Shown piece after piece: positions 9,368-19,920 of a stretch of DNA of 64,000 nucleotides. Location of the stretch: NCBI GenBank assembly GCA_942159475.1, contig OW804097.1, positions 38,886,298 to 38,950,297 of the forward strand. The letters run 5' to 3'. The position numbers were made by a program, and so were the translations under genes. Under the pieces are notes generated by a model. The model saw nothing but the letters and a program-made list of their open reading frames with translations, had not been told where the DNA came from and did not search any database. Origin of the DNA: Sthenelais limicola. Its lineage: Eukaryota > Annelida > Polychaeta > Phyllodocida > Sigalionidae. How positions within the stretch are numbered: the first letter of the stretch is position 1; each line of letters starts with the position of its first letter.

Positions 9368-9480
9368 GCCTGGATTTAAACCCAGGACCCCTAGCAAGTA
9401 GAGTTGAGAGCTCTACCCGCTCTGCCAGAGAGGCTCAGATAAGGTCTGTAGGTAATAGCATTATATGGTTCCTGAAATGT
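9368..9480 (-). repeat. tRNA-derived SINE copy 2
   Basis: A diverged copy of the 9022 repeat in the same orientation. The T-arm is GGTTTAAATCC instead of GGTTCGAATCC, and an internal ~16-bp segment present in copy 1 is missing. The homology extends through the cctgaaatg block near 9470. Confidence 0.6.
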
Positions 9481-9782
9481 TACCAATGTAACAAGGGAGT
9501 TCAACTGTATCCACCTGTCACATTCACCTGTAACTCTACAGACCTTGTATTTGCTTCGAAATATTGGCTATATTGTATGAGGTTCACTCACTATAAGCCA
9601 TGTATCAGTGAAAGTGAGGAAATGTACATGTCAAAGCAATACTGCTCATGGATCGGGTAGAACTTTATGGTAGGGTGGTTGGGTGGTAGGGGGGATTTGG
9701 TAACCACACTCATAACAAACAATTGAAGTTGTAGGATAAGCATGCTAGAGGACTTAACTCTGTTCACTTAGTGAATATATAG

Positions 9783-9925
9783 GCAAAAGCGCATGAGGGA
9801 CGATCTGTCGTCCCATATTTCCCGCGGGCGTAGTGATTTTCGGTGAATGAGCATAGCGAATGAACCGAAAATCACGTAGCCCAAGGGAAATATGGGACGA
9901 CAGATCGTCCCGAATGCACTTTTGC
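9783..9925. repeat. Fold-back element with 62-bp arms
   Basis: Arms at 9783-9844 and 9864-9925 pair at most positions around a 19-nt loop. Each arm contains its own small palindrome (GGGACGA-tctg-TCGTCCC), so the block can fold as nested hairpins. No coding potential. Confidence 0.8.
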
Positions 9926-10264
9926 ATTTATTATCACCTTAATAGAGGTTGGAACGATACATTTTTCGACATTTTAGCTGGAAAATGGTTGGAATTCGAT
10001 GAAAATCGATGGCAAAACGTGCACTTACGCTGCCCCTCCCACCTGGATCTTGTTCATAGTTCCGGGTGTTTGCAATCGGTATATATCAATGCGCGTTGGC
10101 CTGCCGGGTTGTGACAAGTCCAACAGAATGTAGTTCTATTTTGAATCGTTATTTCGGTTAATTTTTGGTGTATTACTATTATTAAGACATGGATACGATT
10201 TAAATTACTTAAAGGTAAATACCAGTGTTTACTTAAAAAATGAATGAATCATGGAATTTTCTTT

Positions 10265-10693
10265 AAACTTTGGATTTAGAAAGAACATGGTTGGGGGAAC
10301 CCAAAAAGCCCCCCAAAACCATATGTCATTGGATTAGTTTTTATTTCAGGGACCACTGAAATTTATTACTGTTCACTATAGAAGTCTATGGGAAAACGGG
10401 TATTTTCTGCATTTTCCCCAATAGCATATGATTGAATCATACGATTTTCTTTAAAATCTGCATATACATTGCTGACATGTTATTCTACCCTCCCAATTAA
10501 AAAAATAAGGGGTCATTGAACTAAAAAAAAGGTTTTTCAGCTAAACTTGTATCACAATGAGCGTCCCCCATTGAAATCAATAGTGAAGGGAAGTAAACTT
10601 CACTTATCCCTAAAACACAAAGTGATATGATAACATCCAGTTATTTTGGCATTTTGTATTCCCCCAACCATGTTCTTTCTCAATACAAAGTTT
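10265..10693. mobile_element. MITE-like element with 35-bp inverted repeats
   Basis: 10265-10299 and 10659-10693 are inverted copies with about 33 of 35 positions matching (core agaacatggttgggggaa). The 359-bp interior is non-coding. The termini may be longer than the arms; no clear target duplication was identified. Confidence 0.6.
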
Positions 10694-11052
10694 GAACAAA
10701 ATATATTGACTTCTATTGTTTCATGCATTAGTTCTTTGAATTCCCGCCTGCTGCAGTGCTGAGAACGCTGGTATTTATCTTTAATAAGATAAATGTTGTT
10801 CAGTTTGATGTTCAAATGTCTGTACTTTTCTCATTTGAACTTGCGGGTGAGACCACCTATCCCGTTTTTCGCAGTGTCACTCAGTCAACGCTTCAGGAAA
10901 ATTGCTCATGGTTTCGAATCAATTTGTTGCCTTTTCGCAGCTTTAAATCTTTTAAAAACTCAAGTAATGCTTTGGTAACGGGTAGACTTTGATAAACATG
11001 AAAGGATTTTACTTTATTTCCTTTATTTGATCAGAATTGTTCGTGGCCGATC

Positions 11053-11330
11053 CTCCCGACAGCTTCAATACCGTAAGGGAGGCATAGGCTAGGCCTACTG
11101 TCAGCGGGTTCCTGTCAGCAGCCACCCTAAGTCATAGGCACCTTGAATCAATTCCACAGCTTTAAATCGTTGATATCCTTTAGCAAAATCGCATGTTTAT
11201 ATATGATTCTTCGATTAAACTTTTCATTTGAAGTTCCCAGGTTCATTATTTCGAGAGAAAATCGGGAAAACTATCGACGTCTCCCAATGACAGATTCAAT
11301 ACCGTAACTAAGGGAGGTGTACTGTCAGAC
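11053..11330 (+). repeat. Two related copies of a CCTCCC...ttcaataccgta...GGGAGG block
   Basis: Similar segments begin near 11053 and 11281 and share ttcaataccgta, agggagg and tactgtcag. In each, CTCCC and GGGAG can pair as a hairpin. Probably parts of a dispersed repeat. Confidence 0.4.
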
Positions 11331-11574
11331 TGATTATTTTGTTGACAGTTGCCTGCTCTCACAAGCGCCTTCGGCGGTGGTTAGTTTCTACCTACACCTT
11401 TGATCGATTATAATGTCAACTAAAATAGAGAAAATAAGTTACTGATTTATTTTCCTTTATCCTTGGTCGATTGATATTATGTGTATTTTTTGTGCAGAAG
11501 GAATTATTTAAATAGAAATATAAAACAATACGATCGGGACTATTTTGTTCATTAGGTGCGGGTAATACGGCGGG

Positions 11575-11707
11575 GAGCGGGTAATACGGTGGCCGTATTA
11601 CCCGCTCTCTTTGATATGAGGCTCAGTGCTTAAGCCTATGGGCGTATCATATCAACTCCCCCAAAGGTATAATAAAATTGTCCGCGACCTGACGGCCTTG
11701 GACAATT
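11575..11707. repeat. Three consecutive hairpins
   Basis: 11575-11607 has perfect 15-bp arms (gagcgggtaatacgg) with a 3-nt loop. 11611-11655 has 9-bp terminal arms (ttgatatga). 11676-11707 has 8-bp arms (aattgtcc). A partial direct copy of the first motif (gcgggtaatacgg) lies just upstream, near 11559. Confidence 0.75.
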
Positions 11708-12075
11708 ATATTCACCAAGAGAACAGTGTCTCGTCCTCTATCCTACACATAGACACCCAAGATGGCCATATAGATACTTCTCAGTAATATGAAGAGGCTG
11801 TGCTAAGTCATTGCTCATTGCATTCAAGGCATAGACAAAATGGGCCAACAGTGCATTCAATCCTACAGCAATGTCAGTTAATGAATTTAGCAAAAGAACA
11901 CAATTGGGTAGCCCAAGTGCAATATGGAAATTTGAGATCGCCTAAGGGTAATATTCTATTTATTATACTTTAATCGATATTCGTGGCAAATGTGCAAATT
12001 TGATGGAAATTAATGGCTCTGCGACCCCTTCCACCACACTCACTGTGTTTACATTCTCACTTCCGGGTGATAAAC

Positions 12076-13375
12076 GGGCCAAAGTAAAAAAAAATGTACA
12101 AATGGACATATTTCACATGAAATTTTGACATTTTTTCAAACGCACTTTAGAATACCATCCTTAGATTTTCTGAATAGACTGCATTTGGGGAAAAAATTGC
12201 CTGTTGATAGCATAAACAGCTGAACTAGGAGAACGATTTGAATTTTGAACCCTTCAAACCCTCTTTTTGAAGTTCAGTATTGGACAATTCTAGTGGAAAA
12301 ATAATGATTAAATACAATATTATGGCCCAAAATTGATATTTTCGACTTACAGGACAATTTACAATGGGATATAAACCACTACCATATGCTCAATATCCTT
12401 TCCATAGGCACAGTCAGCGTTATGGAAATTATGTGTTACGGAAATTATGTGTTACGGAAATTACGCACACCTTTGAGGCCCTGTGAAGGCAAAGGCCATG
12501 AGCCAAGAATGTATATTTTTTCATGTGTATAGAAGATGTTAATATGTATACATGTGTGAAAGAATTTTGATGTATGTCTTTAATTATGCATGCTATTGGC
12601 AAAAAATCGGCGTTACGGAAATTATTCGTTACGGAAATTATTTTCCCTATTGAGGGCCAGTGAAAGTAAATGATATGAGCTAATGCTATATATTTGCTCA
12701 TGTGTATAGACCATGATTACGTGCATATATGTGCAAAAGTATTATGATGCAGGTTGATTATTAGGTGTGTCTTATTGGAAATAAATCAAAAAGTAATTTC
12801 CGTAACGAAAAATGACAAAATCAACTCATAAACTTAGTGCATTAATTGTGTCTTAGTGTAACTTCTGATTCCTTAACTTTTCTTCTCAGATACAGGGAAT
12901 TATCTGAACAATTGAATGTACTAGTAGTTATATCATATGACATCTTTTAAAAAATTACAAGGGGGGTCTAAAAATCGTTACGGAAATTACTACCCAAATG
13001 GCCAAAAATCAACACACTGGGAAAAAATAGAAATATCCATAATGCAGTTGTAACAATTTTAGGAATAGTTCTGTAAGACATTCCCTCTTCATTCATTCTA
13101 TTTTTATGAGAATCCAAGTCATATTTTTTCAACAGTGGCCATTTCCCTAAAATAAAATGATTTTTTCAGCACTTTTTACCCCAAATTTACCTTATTTCGG
13201 CTTCTAGCTTTGATTTTTCTGTTAATACATAGGCAAAACTATATATGGCCCTTTAGCTTTCATCGAGCCCCATACACTAAAACCAAAAATGAGAAGAGAA
13301 ACTAATGATTAAAGAAATTATGGCCTGGCAAAAGCAAAAAACCTGATTTGTACATTTTTTTTTACTTTGGCCCAA
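12076..13375. mobile_element. Non-autonomous DNA transposon, 28-bp TIRs and AAAC duplication
   Basis: Perfect 28-bp terminal inverted repeats (starting GGGCCAAAG, with a run of nine A) at 12076-12103 and 13348-13375. AAAC precedes the left end and follows the right end, consistent with a 4-bp target duplication. The 1.3-kb interior has no transposase frame. It contains at least six copies of gttacggaaatta-like sequence in both orientations (12434, 12450, 12612, 12629, 12792 reversed, 12978). Superfamily unknown. Confidence 0.8.
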
Positions 13376-13518
13376 ACAGGCCTTAGTACACAATGTAGTA
13401 GACGCTGTTTGTGGTATGGGCCCCAACGCTGTACCCTATGGCATTCCATATTACCCTATAGAAATGTATAATATATATAGGCACTGCATATTGCGAAGGT
13501 GCTATATGTTGCCAGTGA

Positions 13519-13678
13519 TATATAGAGAGAGAATGGGACGAGCCGGCAAAAATCGAAAAATGTATTGGACGAGATTCGTCCACATAAGCACGATGCCGTA
13601 GGCAGAGTGCTTATGTGGACAAATCAAGTCCAATAATTTTTTTATTATTGCGGCGAGTTCCATTCTATATTTATTATA
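13519..13678. repeat. Fold-back element with ~72-bp imperfect arms
   Basis: The innermost 14 bp (13578-13591 and 13607-13620, gtccacataagcac) pair perfectly around a 15-nt loop. Outer parts pair at roughly 70% (attggac, agaatgg...ccattct). It resembles the fold-back at 9783 in design but not in sequence. Confidence 0.7.
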
Positions 13679-13737
13679 TGTGCATAAGATTTGATCATAA
13701 TATACTACTTTAATTTGTAAGATATCACCAAAAAATA

Positions 13738-13785
13738 GCCCCACTGCCCCGCTGACAGCCCCACTGACAGCCCCGCTGACAGCCG
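13738..13785 (+). repeat. 12-bp tandem repeat (agccccgctgac)
   Basis: About four imperfect units alternating cgctgac and cactgac. Confidence 0.7.
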
Positions 13786-14014
13786 TGTTAGTAGGCAGTA
13801 TTTAGGCCTACTGATATTGTTAAATTAAAACGTTCATATCGGGGCCATTTCTTGAGCTACAATATAAAAGCTTATATCATTTGATAGAGAATTTAATTCT
13901 CTATTTAATGGTGTGGTTTTTATTATGTATTTTTATAATTATAGTACCAAAATCACGGGTGGATTACCGATCGTGGGGATCTCCGCGGAGACAGCGGAAG
14001 TGCTGAGGTAACGT

Positions 14015-14275
14015 CAGTGTGCAACGTAGTGAATTTGGAGATGAGAGACCGCCGGTCTCTGCCAAATTGTAACAGTAGAGACAGAAAAGATTTTACAGAG
14101 ACCAAAAAAGAAGTCTGGGTCATAGATAGGGTTCCCGTGGTCCAGAGCAGTTTGAACATTTTATCACTTGGATATTTCATTGGAGACTGTCGGGCCCTGA
14201 CAATTATCAATTACAGAGACCGACGAAAATTCAATGGAGACCTGGGCGTCGGTCTCTGGGTTATGTTGCACACTG
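14015..14275. mobile_element. hAT-type MITE (261 bp)
   Basis: Terminal inverted repeats CAGTGTGCAAC at 14015-14025 and 14265-14275. Flanks ggtaacgt (14007-14014) and tgtaacgt (14276-14283) form an 8-bp target duplication with one difference. CAGTG-type ends and 8-bp duplications are the hAT signature. The interior has palindromes built on agagaccg/cggtctct (14045-14059, 14214-14258) and no transposase. Confidence 0.75.
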
Positions 14276-14435
14276 TGTAACGTCAGAGCTATTTTTAGAC
14301 AACTACATTTTTATAGCACCCCACTGATAGCACCTCTCATATAGCATGTGTGTATAATAAATTGCTATTGTTTTCATTGGTTGAAAAACAGAGGTAGACA
14401 TTGTAGCCTCATTATTAAATCTTGAATTAAGTAGT

Positions 14436-14857
14436 CTTGGGGCAGGATTTAAAAAAGGGGGTGTTTGGTGAAAAGTTGTGCAACAATTAGAAGATGGTCA
14501 TATTCTAAATTTCCACTAATTTTTGCAGTTTCGCATTCTATTTAGTGACCTCGACCTTGACCTAGGTCAAATGCACAACAACAGTGTAAATGTCTCCTTA
14601 GAAGGTAACACCATACCAATAATAAAGAGAATCGCTGCATATTTCACAAAGCTATAGCAAGAAAAGTAAATTTTCACATTACCCTTGTATTTTGGTGAAC
14701 TTTGATGTTTGAACCCTGATAAAAGGTCAAATGGACACTTTTTAGAATGTGAGATCATCATAATTGGAATGTTCAGTATCTCAGCTTTCCTTTGATGTCA
14801 AACACTTTTTTTGTGCTACTTTTCACCAAAATCCCCCTTTTTCAAAACCCGCCCCAG
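14436..14857. mobile_element. MITE-like element with ~40-bp TIRs
   Basis: 14436-14475 and 14818-14857 are inverted copies matching at most positions (ctggggc, aaaaagggggt, ttggtgaaaagt). Non-coding interior of about 340 bp. No clear target duplication found. Confidence 0.6.
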
Positions 14858-14859
14858 AA

Positions 14860-15690
14860 CTAATGAAGTTTCTTATTTATATAATCTTTGTCAGAGGAAG
14901 TGAACTAAACACAAAACAAGCCTTACTAGGTCATCATCGTCATGATATCTAATTGCTGTTCTGGGCTAGTGCCGCCCACCCCTGTTACCATTGACAGTTG
15001 ACATAAGCACACACCATCTGATCCACGTAGTTGTGTCTATATATATTTGAAAGTTGTTCATGTGTCATAGCATTTTTGTCATTCAGAGCTAAATAAATAG
15101 CATGACGTGAGAGGAATCACACTAAAAAAATATGACAGAATAAAATATTTTATGAGAAAGCATAATTATCCTATTAGCCTAAAGCCTGGGATCCTGTCGT
15201 GCAATGCAATAATAACATGAAACAGGACCCTGTATAACCCGATACCCATACACCCACTGTGTGAGGGGAAGAATTATTACCCAGTATCCTATGTGCCCCC
15301 CATTTGGGGAATGCCATTAGAAACACAGCCGTGTCTCTTCCCATATGCTTTATGTATTGAGCTTCATATTGGCCTACCCTATACCACATCACAGTGTGCT
15401 TTGTCTGTTTTATGGCTAGTTTTCTATGTTGTACTGGATATGTATGGGGGAACGTATAGAGCTCCGACTCCTTTTTTAAAAAGTTCTCACATTTCAGGAA
15501 AATGATGAAATTTTCATTATAGTACTTCTCAATTTGACTGAGGTAAAAAAACACAATAGTATTGCAAATCATTCAAAGGTTTAGTAACAAATATTTTACA
15601 TTGCAATATCTAAATTCATGTGATAATAATTGAATGCACCAAGGTTTGATGGATGCAAGCCAATTAGAACCAATCATAATACTCTCCCTC
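14860..15690. other. Non-coding stretch
   Basis: Nothing recognised. The minus-strand open frame at 15174-15572 (132 codons) has no domain that I can identify. Confidence 0.4.
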
Positions 15691-15699
15691 AAGGTCCTT

Positions 15700-16230
15700 A
15701 GCCCCCCTCAAACCCCAGCCTAGTATCTAACCTCAGTTTCCAATACTACTGCCTCCTCAGTCCCCCCCGCCTCCTGCAGCTCCCCTCCCCACTGGGCTCC
15801 CCTCAGCCCCCTCAGCTCCCCTCAGCTCCCCTCAGCTCCCCTCAGCCTCTTAAGCCCTCCTGTTTTACAGTCCCCCAGACCTCCTCGACTTGCTGACACC
15901 CCTTGGGCCTTCAACACTCTAAATACTCTGAACTTCGTCAGCTTCCACCATCCACACTGCTCCATTAGACTCCGAGCCTTCTCATTGCACTCAGCTCCCT
16001 CGGCCTATTAGCTCCGTCAGTCTGTCAACGCCCCCCCCCCCCCCCATCCTTTAATTTCTGATTGACATAAGCTTCCTCAGTCTCTCCACCTGTCTCAGCC
16101 CCTCAGCCCCAATCAGACCCCAAGAGCTCTTCTGTCAGCCCCCTCGACTATATCAGCCCATTCAGTCCCTCTATGCCGCCTCGGTCCCTCTATGCCCCTC
16201 GGGCTTCCTTCTCCTCTCAGTCTCCCCGCT
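15700..16230 (+). repeat. C-rich, CCCCTCAG-based low-complexity region
   Basis: Repeated cccctcagc units (clearest at 15800-15846) and a run of about 18 C near 16030-16047. The complementary strand is G-rich and could form G-quadruplexes. A similar region occurs at 39107-39265. Confidence 0.8.
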
Positions 16231-16234
16231 TACA

Positions 16235-18900
16235 CAGAGTATAGCATTGATTGTGTGGGTCAATGTCCTGGTGCCATGAATTCCCATATATATCCATAGA
16301 ATATGCACCTAGTAGAATACAAATCTGAAATCCATTATAACCTGTAATAGGAATATGCTGTAGGAGGAATCATACAACATACCACATCAGGCTGCATCCA
16401 GGAGTAAAAGAGGTTGGCTGTGGGATAATCTTTGCTAGAAATGTTTTGTCTCGTAATGAAGAGAACTTCAAATGTCAAGGACTGTATTGGAATGAGTTAC
16501 TCTACTAAATATTGCAACCACGTGAGAGTGCCTGATATTTATAAATCCAAACAATGTTTACAGTTATACAGAGCTAAAGAAATACATACAATTTACATTA
16601 TCAGATCTTGCATGTGTGACAACTGAAAATGTAGGAACGGATTGTATTTCCCCTATTCATCATGAATATGAGTTTTTCTTTTCTCTTGAATCGTTCACTA
16701 CCTCGTTGTTCTACAGCGACAGTTTATGGTAAACAAGCATTAACAGTGCAATATGTTAGCCTCTTAGTATGAATTAATTCATGAGAAGAAGAGGATTTAT
16801 AAATGCTAATCTTCCAGTCTATAGGAGAAACAAAGTTTGGTCGATAGCTGTGAATGCAGCACTAAGCCAGACTTGCAAATTATGGATAACTGGGGATTAC
16901 CTTACATGAATTATTAATTAAGATGTAAATTCTGATTCAGGTTCTGTATATCTGAAGTAATGTCATCTTTAATTCTCATGTAGCACTAGGAATTATACAA
17001 AATATTCCCTGTTATTCAGTTTTATTTAAGAAAGATTCACAGAAATGTTTCATTCCATGATCTGGCCGTGAGCAGAAAATATTATATTCATGCGTTGCCA
17101 AGTTAGTCAGATTTTACAACTTAATAACATTCTACGAAATTTAATATGATAGTTGAATGTCATCTAAACAAATGCAATTAACTACCCTCCCAGCAACGAT
17201 ATCATAAATGCAAAATCTCCAATCTATGTAATTACGTTCTTTTCTGTTGAAATACATATACTCGGAATCCACAATCATACCATTATATTATAACCGTTAT
17301 ATTGTCGGCTCACACAACGGTCGAATACAAATTCCCTGTATTGCTACAGTGTCGAAACTAGGGCTAGAAATGACGTGATGATCTACCCCGTTTCCAGCGG
17401 GGCTTTTGAGTGAACAAATCGGTAGAAATAATTAGTCACAATGCTTAACTCTGTCCATTCCATAATAATGGTTGACGGTGAAAATCTTTGGTATGTAAGT
17501 TTCATAATGTAAATAAACGTAAATGTTCTTTTTGCCGGTGGTGGCGTAGGAATACGTATAGATATAGTTTTCAAAGTGGTGGTATATAGTTCCACAGAAA
17601 AAAGGCACTTTTGTTTACATGAAATCAAGGAATAAAAGTAATACCACAGTTTTGACGCATTCAGTCCACCTTGTATTTCACATTGGTATTCTTAACATAG
17701 TACTTGCAAACACCTTTTCAACATCAACATCTGGTTGTACAGCTATATCCCCAGCCCCTTTAACTGTAAAGGTATGTGTTATAGCGAAGGATATATTACT
17801 ATTGAATGGAGTGCCTAGACTTTATAATTTGATTACATTACGAGTGAGCGATGGGTTATAACTGTTTTACAAACGTTCTGCTCTGAAGTGAATTAGCTAC
17901 ATAATCGAATAACAGATCCTAATTCACAGTCACGCACACAAAATCAGGTTTTTGCAAATTATCCGATATTTCATATTGGATAACAGTAATGTTTGGCCTC
18001 TGCTTATAAATACTCATTTTTGTTCCTTTTGCTCTTAACCTAATAACGAATGCAATTGGAAATTGCAATTCGCCTATAAAGCAATCCATTACAAAATATT
18101 GAGGCTTTAAAAATTACATATGGTTTGATATGGTTTATAATATCATCCTGCACGTCATGACACTTGTAGAAGCCTTGCATAGATTGGGACTCAGTGGCTG
18201 TGAAGCAAGAAAACATTATATCAATTATATAAGCCAATGAAGGATCACATCTTTATATCAACTCCCAATTGTATTTAGCCATACAAGTGTTGATATCAAC
18301 TTCATCTATAGTAACAGCGAGTCTTTTATATTCCTTATATTAATGTGTCTCTAAGATTTCTTTTCTCATTAGTGTGATGGATCAAATATAATCATATTTT
18401 TTAAATATAAGATACCATGCGATATAAGATATTCTTGTGATTTCTCAGTTTCAGATGTTTACATGAATTATTTAACCTAAATTGAATTTGCATACTACTA
18501 CATGATAGCTAGGGACAAATGACGAAAACATGCTCGTAGAATCAAATCAAGTCTTCATTCATTACTTAAGTTATTCTATACCTAAACGTTTCAACCCACT
18601 CTCTCCACATAGGCCTACTGTATAGCATAAAGCTAAGAGTCTTTTCTCTGGGAAACGTTTTGTATGTCGGAGGTTTATATGTAGACAAACGGCAACCGGT
18701 CAAGGCCAAATATCATGTGTTCAGAATAATGGAAACACTTCCTGACCTTCTCATCAAAAACTACCTCATTTACGGTCGCCACTTATCCTTCTTTTCCAAC
18801 ATCCCCCTACATCTCCTGCTCCGTTCCGTTAGCCTATCGCCCGCTTTCTATTTTATACCAACCCAAAGGACCAGCCACTGTACTACCTGTCTCCCAAATC
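16235..18900. other. AT-rich non-coding stretch
   Basis: No exon, RNA gene or mobile element supported. Open frames here are short and unremarkable. Confidence 0.4.
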
Positions 18901-18929
18901 CCTCGCTAGACGGCGTGTGGTTTCACTTT

Positions 18930-19030
18930 CGCTGAGCCAATCAGCGATGAGATACTTTCCTTCCTAATTCAGAGCGAGGCTGCCATCGATCAAAGTGTTG
19001 TATAAGGCCACCAGGTGGCCTGTAATACCC
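18930..19030. promoter_or_regulatory. Candidate regulatory patch with CCAAT box and CTCF-like site
   Basis: GAGCCAATCAGCG has a CCAAT core at 18937-18941. At 19006-19020, ggccaccaggtggcc is a palindrome whose core CCACCAGGTGGC (19008-19019) fits the CTCF core consensus. Local GC is higher than in the flanks. No attached gene was identified. Confidence 0.25.
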
Positions 19031-19273
19031 GTTCCAACGCTTGTAGCTTCAGTAATCTTACCCTTTTTGCCTCAGTTGTCGATGAAGATGGAGATGGGAG
19101 TGTAAGGAAAGAATCCCCTGGTGAAGGTGAGGCACAATAGGATTCTGATGGCTGACACGAGACACTGCCATAGTATATCTCCTCACCGACTCGTTATATA
19201 ACTTTCCTTCTCTCCTCAGTCTCGGGCCTTGGGTGCAATACCTTCCTCTGTCTCAGGCATACAACCACCGAGT

Positions 19274-19300
19274 GCACACACACACATATATATATATATA
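19274..19300 (+). repeat. (CA)n(TA)n microsatellite
   Basis: cacacaca followed by alternating ta. Confidence 0.85.
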
Positions 19301-19561
19301 GCTAAGTATGGATTTATTATACGCCCATGCTGTATGATAGGTGCAATAAAGGGTAATGTGCGTACATACGTACTTATGAGTTTTAATACTATGGTTTTTC
19401 TTTTAAATACTATTTGTCGATTCACAATTATAATTTTAATCTAATATTCTACATAATGTATGGACTAATTTAGAGGGATTAGATAGAGCGAAAGTTTATT
19501 TGACCAAGTACAATCCTTTGCATAATAATGATTATTGTTTTCTTTTGAAGATTTTGATATA

Positions 19562-19919
19562 AGGCCAAAAAAAAAAATAGGTGTGTTTCCGATTTATCTG
19601 GCTGAAAACTAGGTAGGGGGGGGGTGGTAACCTTTTTTTTTTGTTATTTTTTTTTGTTTGGAAACCACCTCCAAGGAACTGAAAAAAATGTCTTTTTCAT
19701 AACAATAGTTGTTTTGAACATGGAAAATGTGCTTTTTGACAGTTTTGGGTTAGGAAAACCCGTTTTCCTGCTTTTATAAGCTTTTTTTGTCAAAAAATCA
19801 AAAAAAAGTAAGATATGATGGGGAAAAAATCAGGTATGGTGAAAAAACTTTTAGGTAGGGTAAGGTTTTTCTAGGTAGGGGGGGTAAATCGGAAACACAC
19901 CTATTTTTTTTTTTGGCCT
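19562..19919. mobile_element. MITE with perfect 35-bp TIRs
   Basis: 19562-19596 and 19885-19919 are exact reverse complements: aggcc, eleven A, then taggtgtgtttccgattta. The interior is homopolymer-rich and non-coding. No clear target duplication. Confidence 0.8.
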
Positions 19920-19920
19920 A

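Noticed and set aside
14017..14280. 87-codon frame inside the hAT MITE
   Set aside because: Arises from the palindromic gagaccg repeats; not like a transposase fragment.
15174..15572. 132-codon minus-strand frame
   Set aside because: No domain, no hydrophobic or repeat pattern, and no splice context; consistent with a chance open frame.
15700..16230. CRISPR-like array suggested by repeated cccctcag units
   Set aside because: Units are contiguous low-complexity sequence without regular unique spacers, in a eukaryotic genome.
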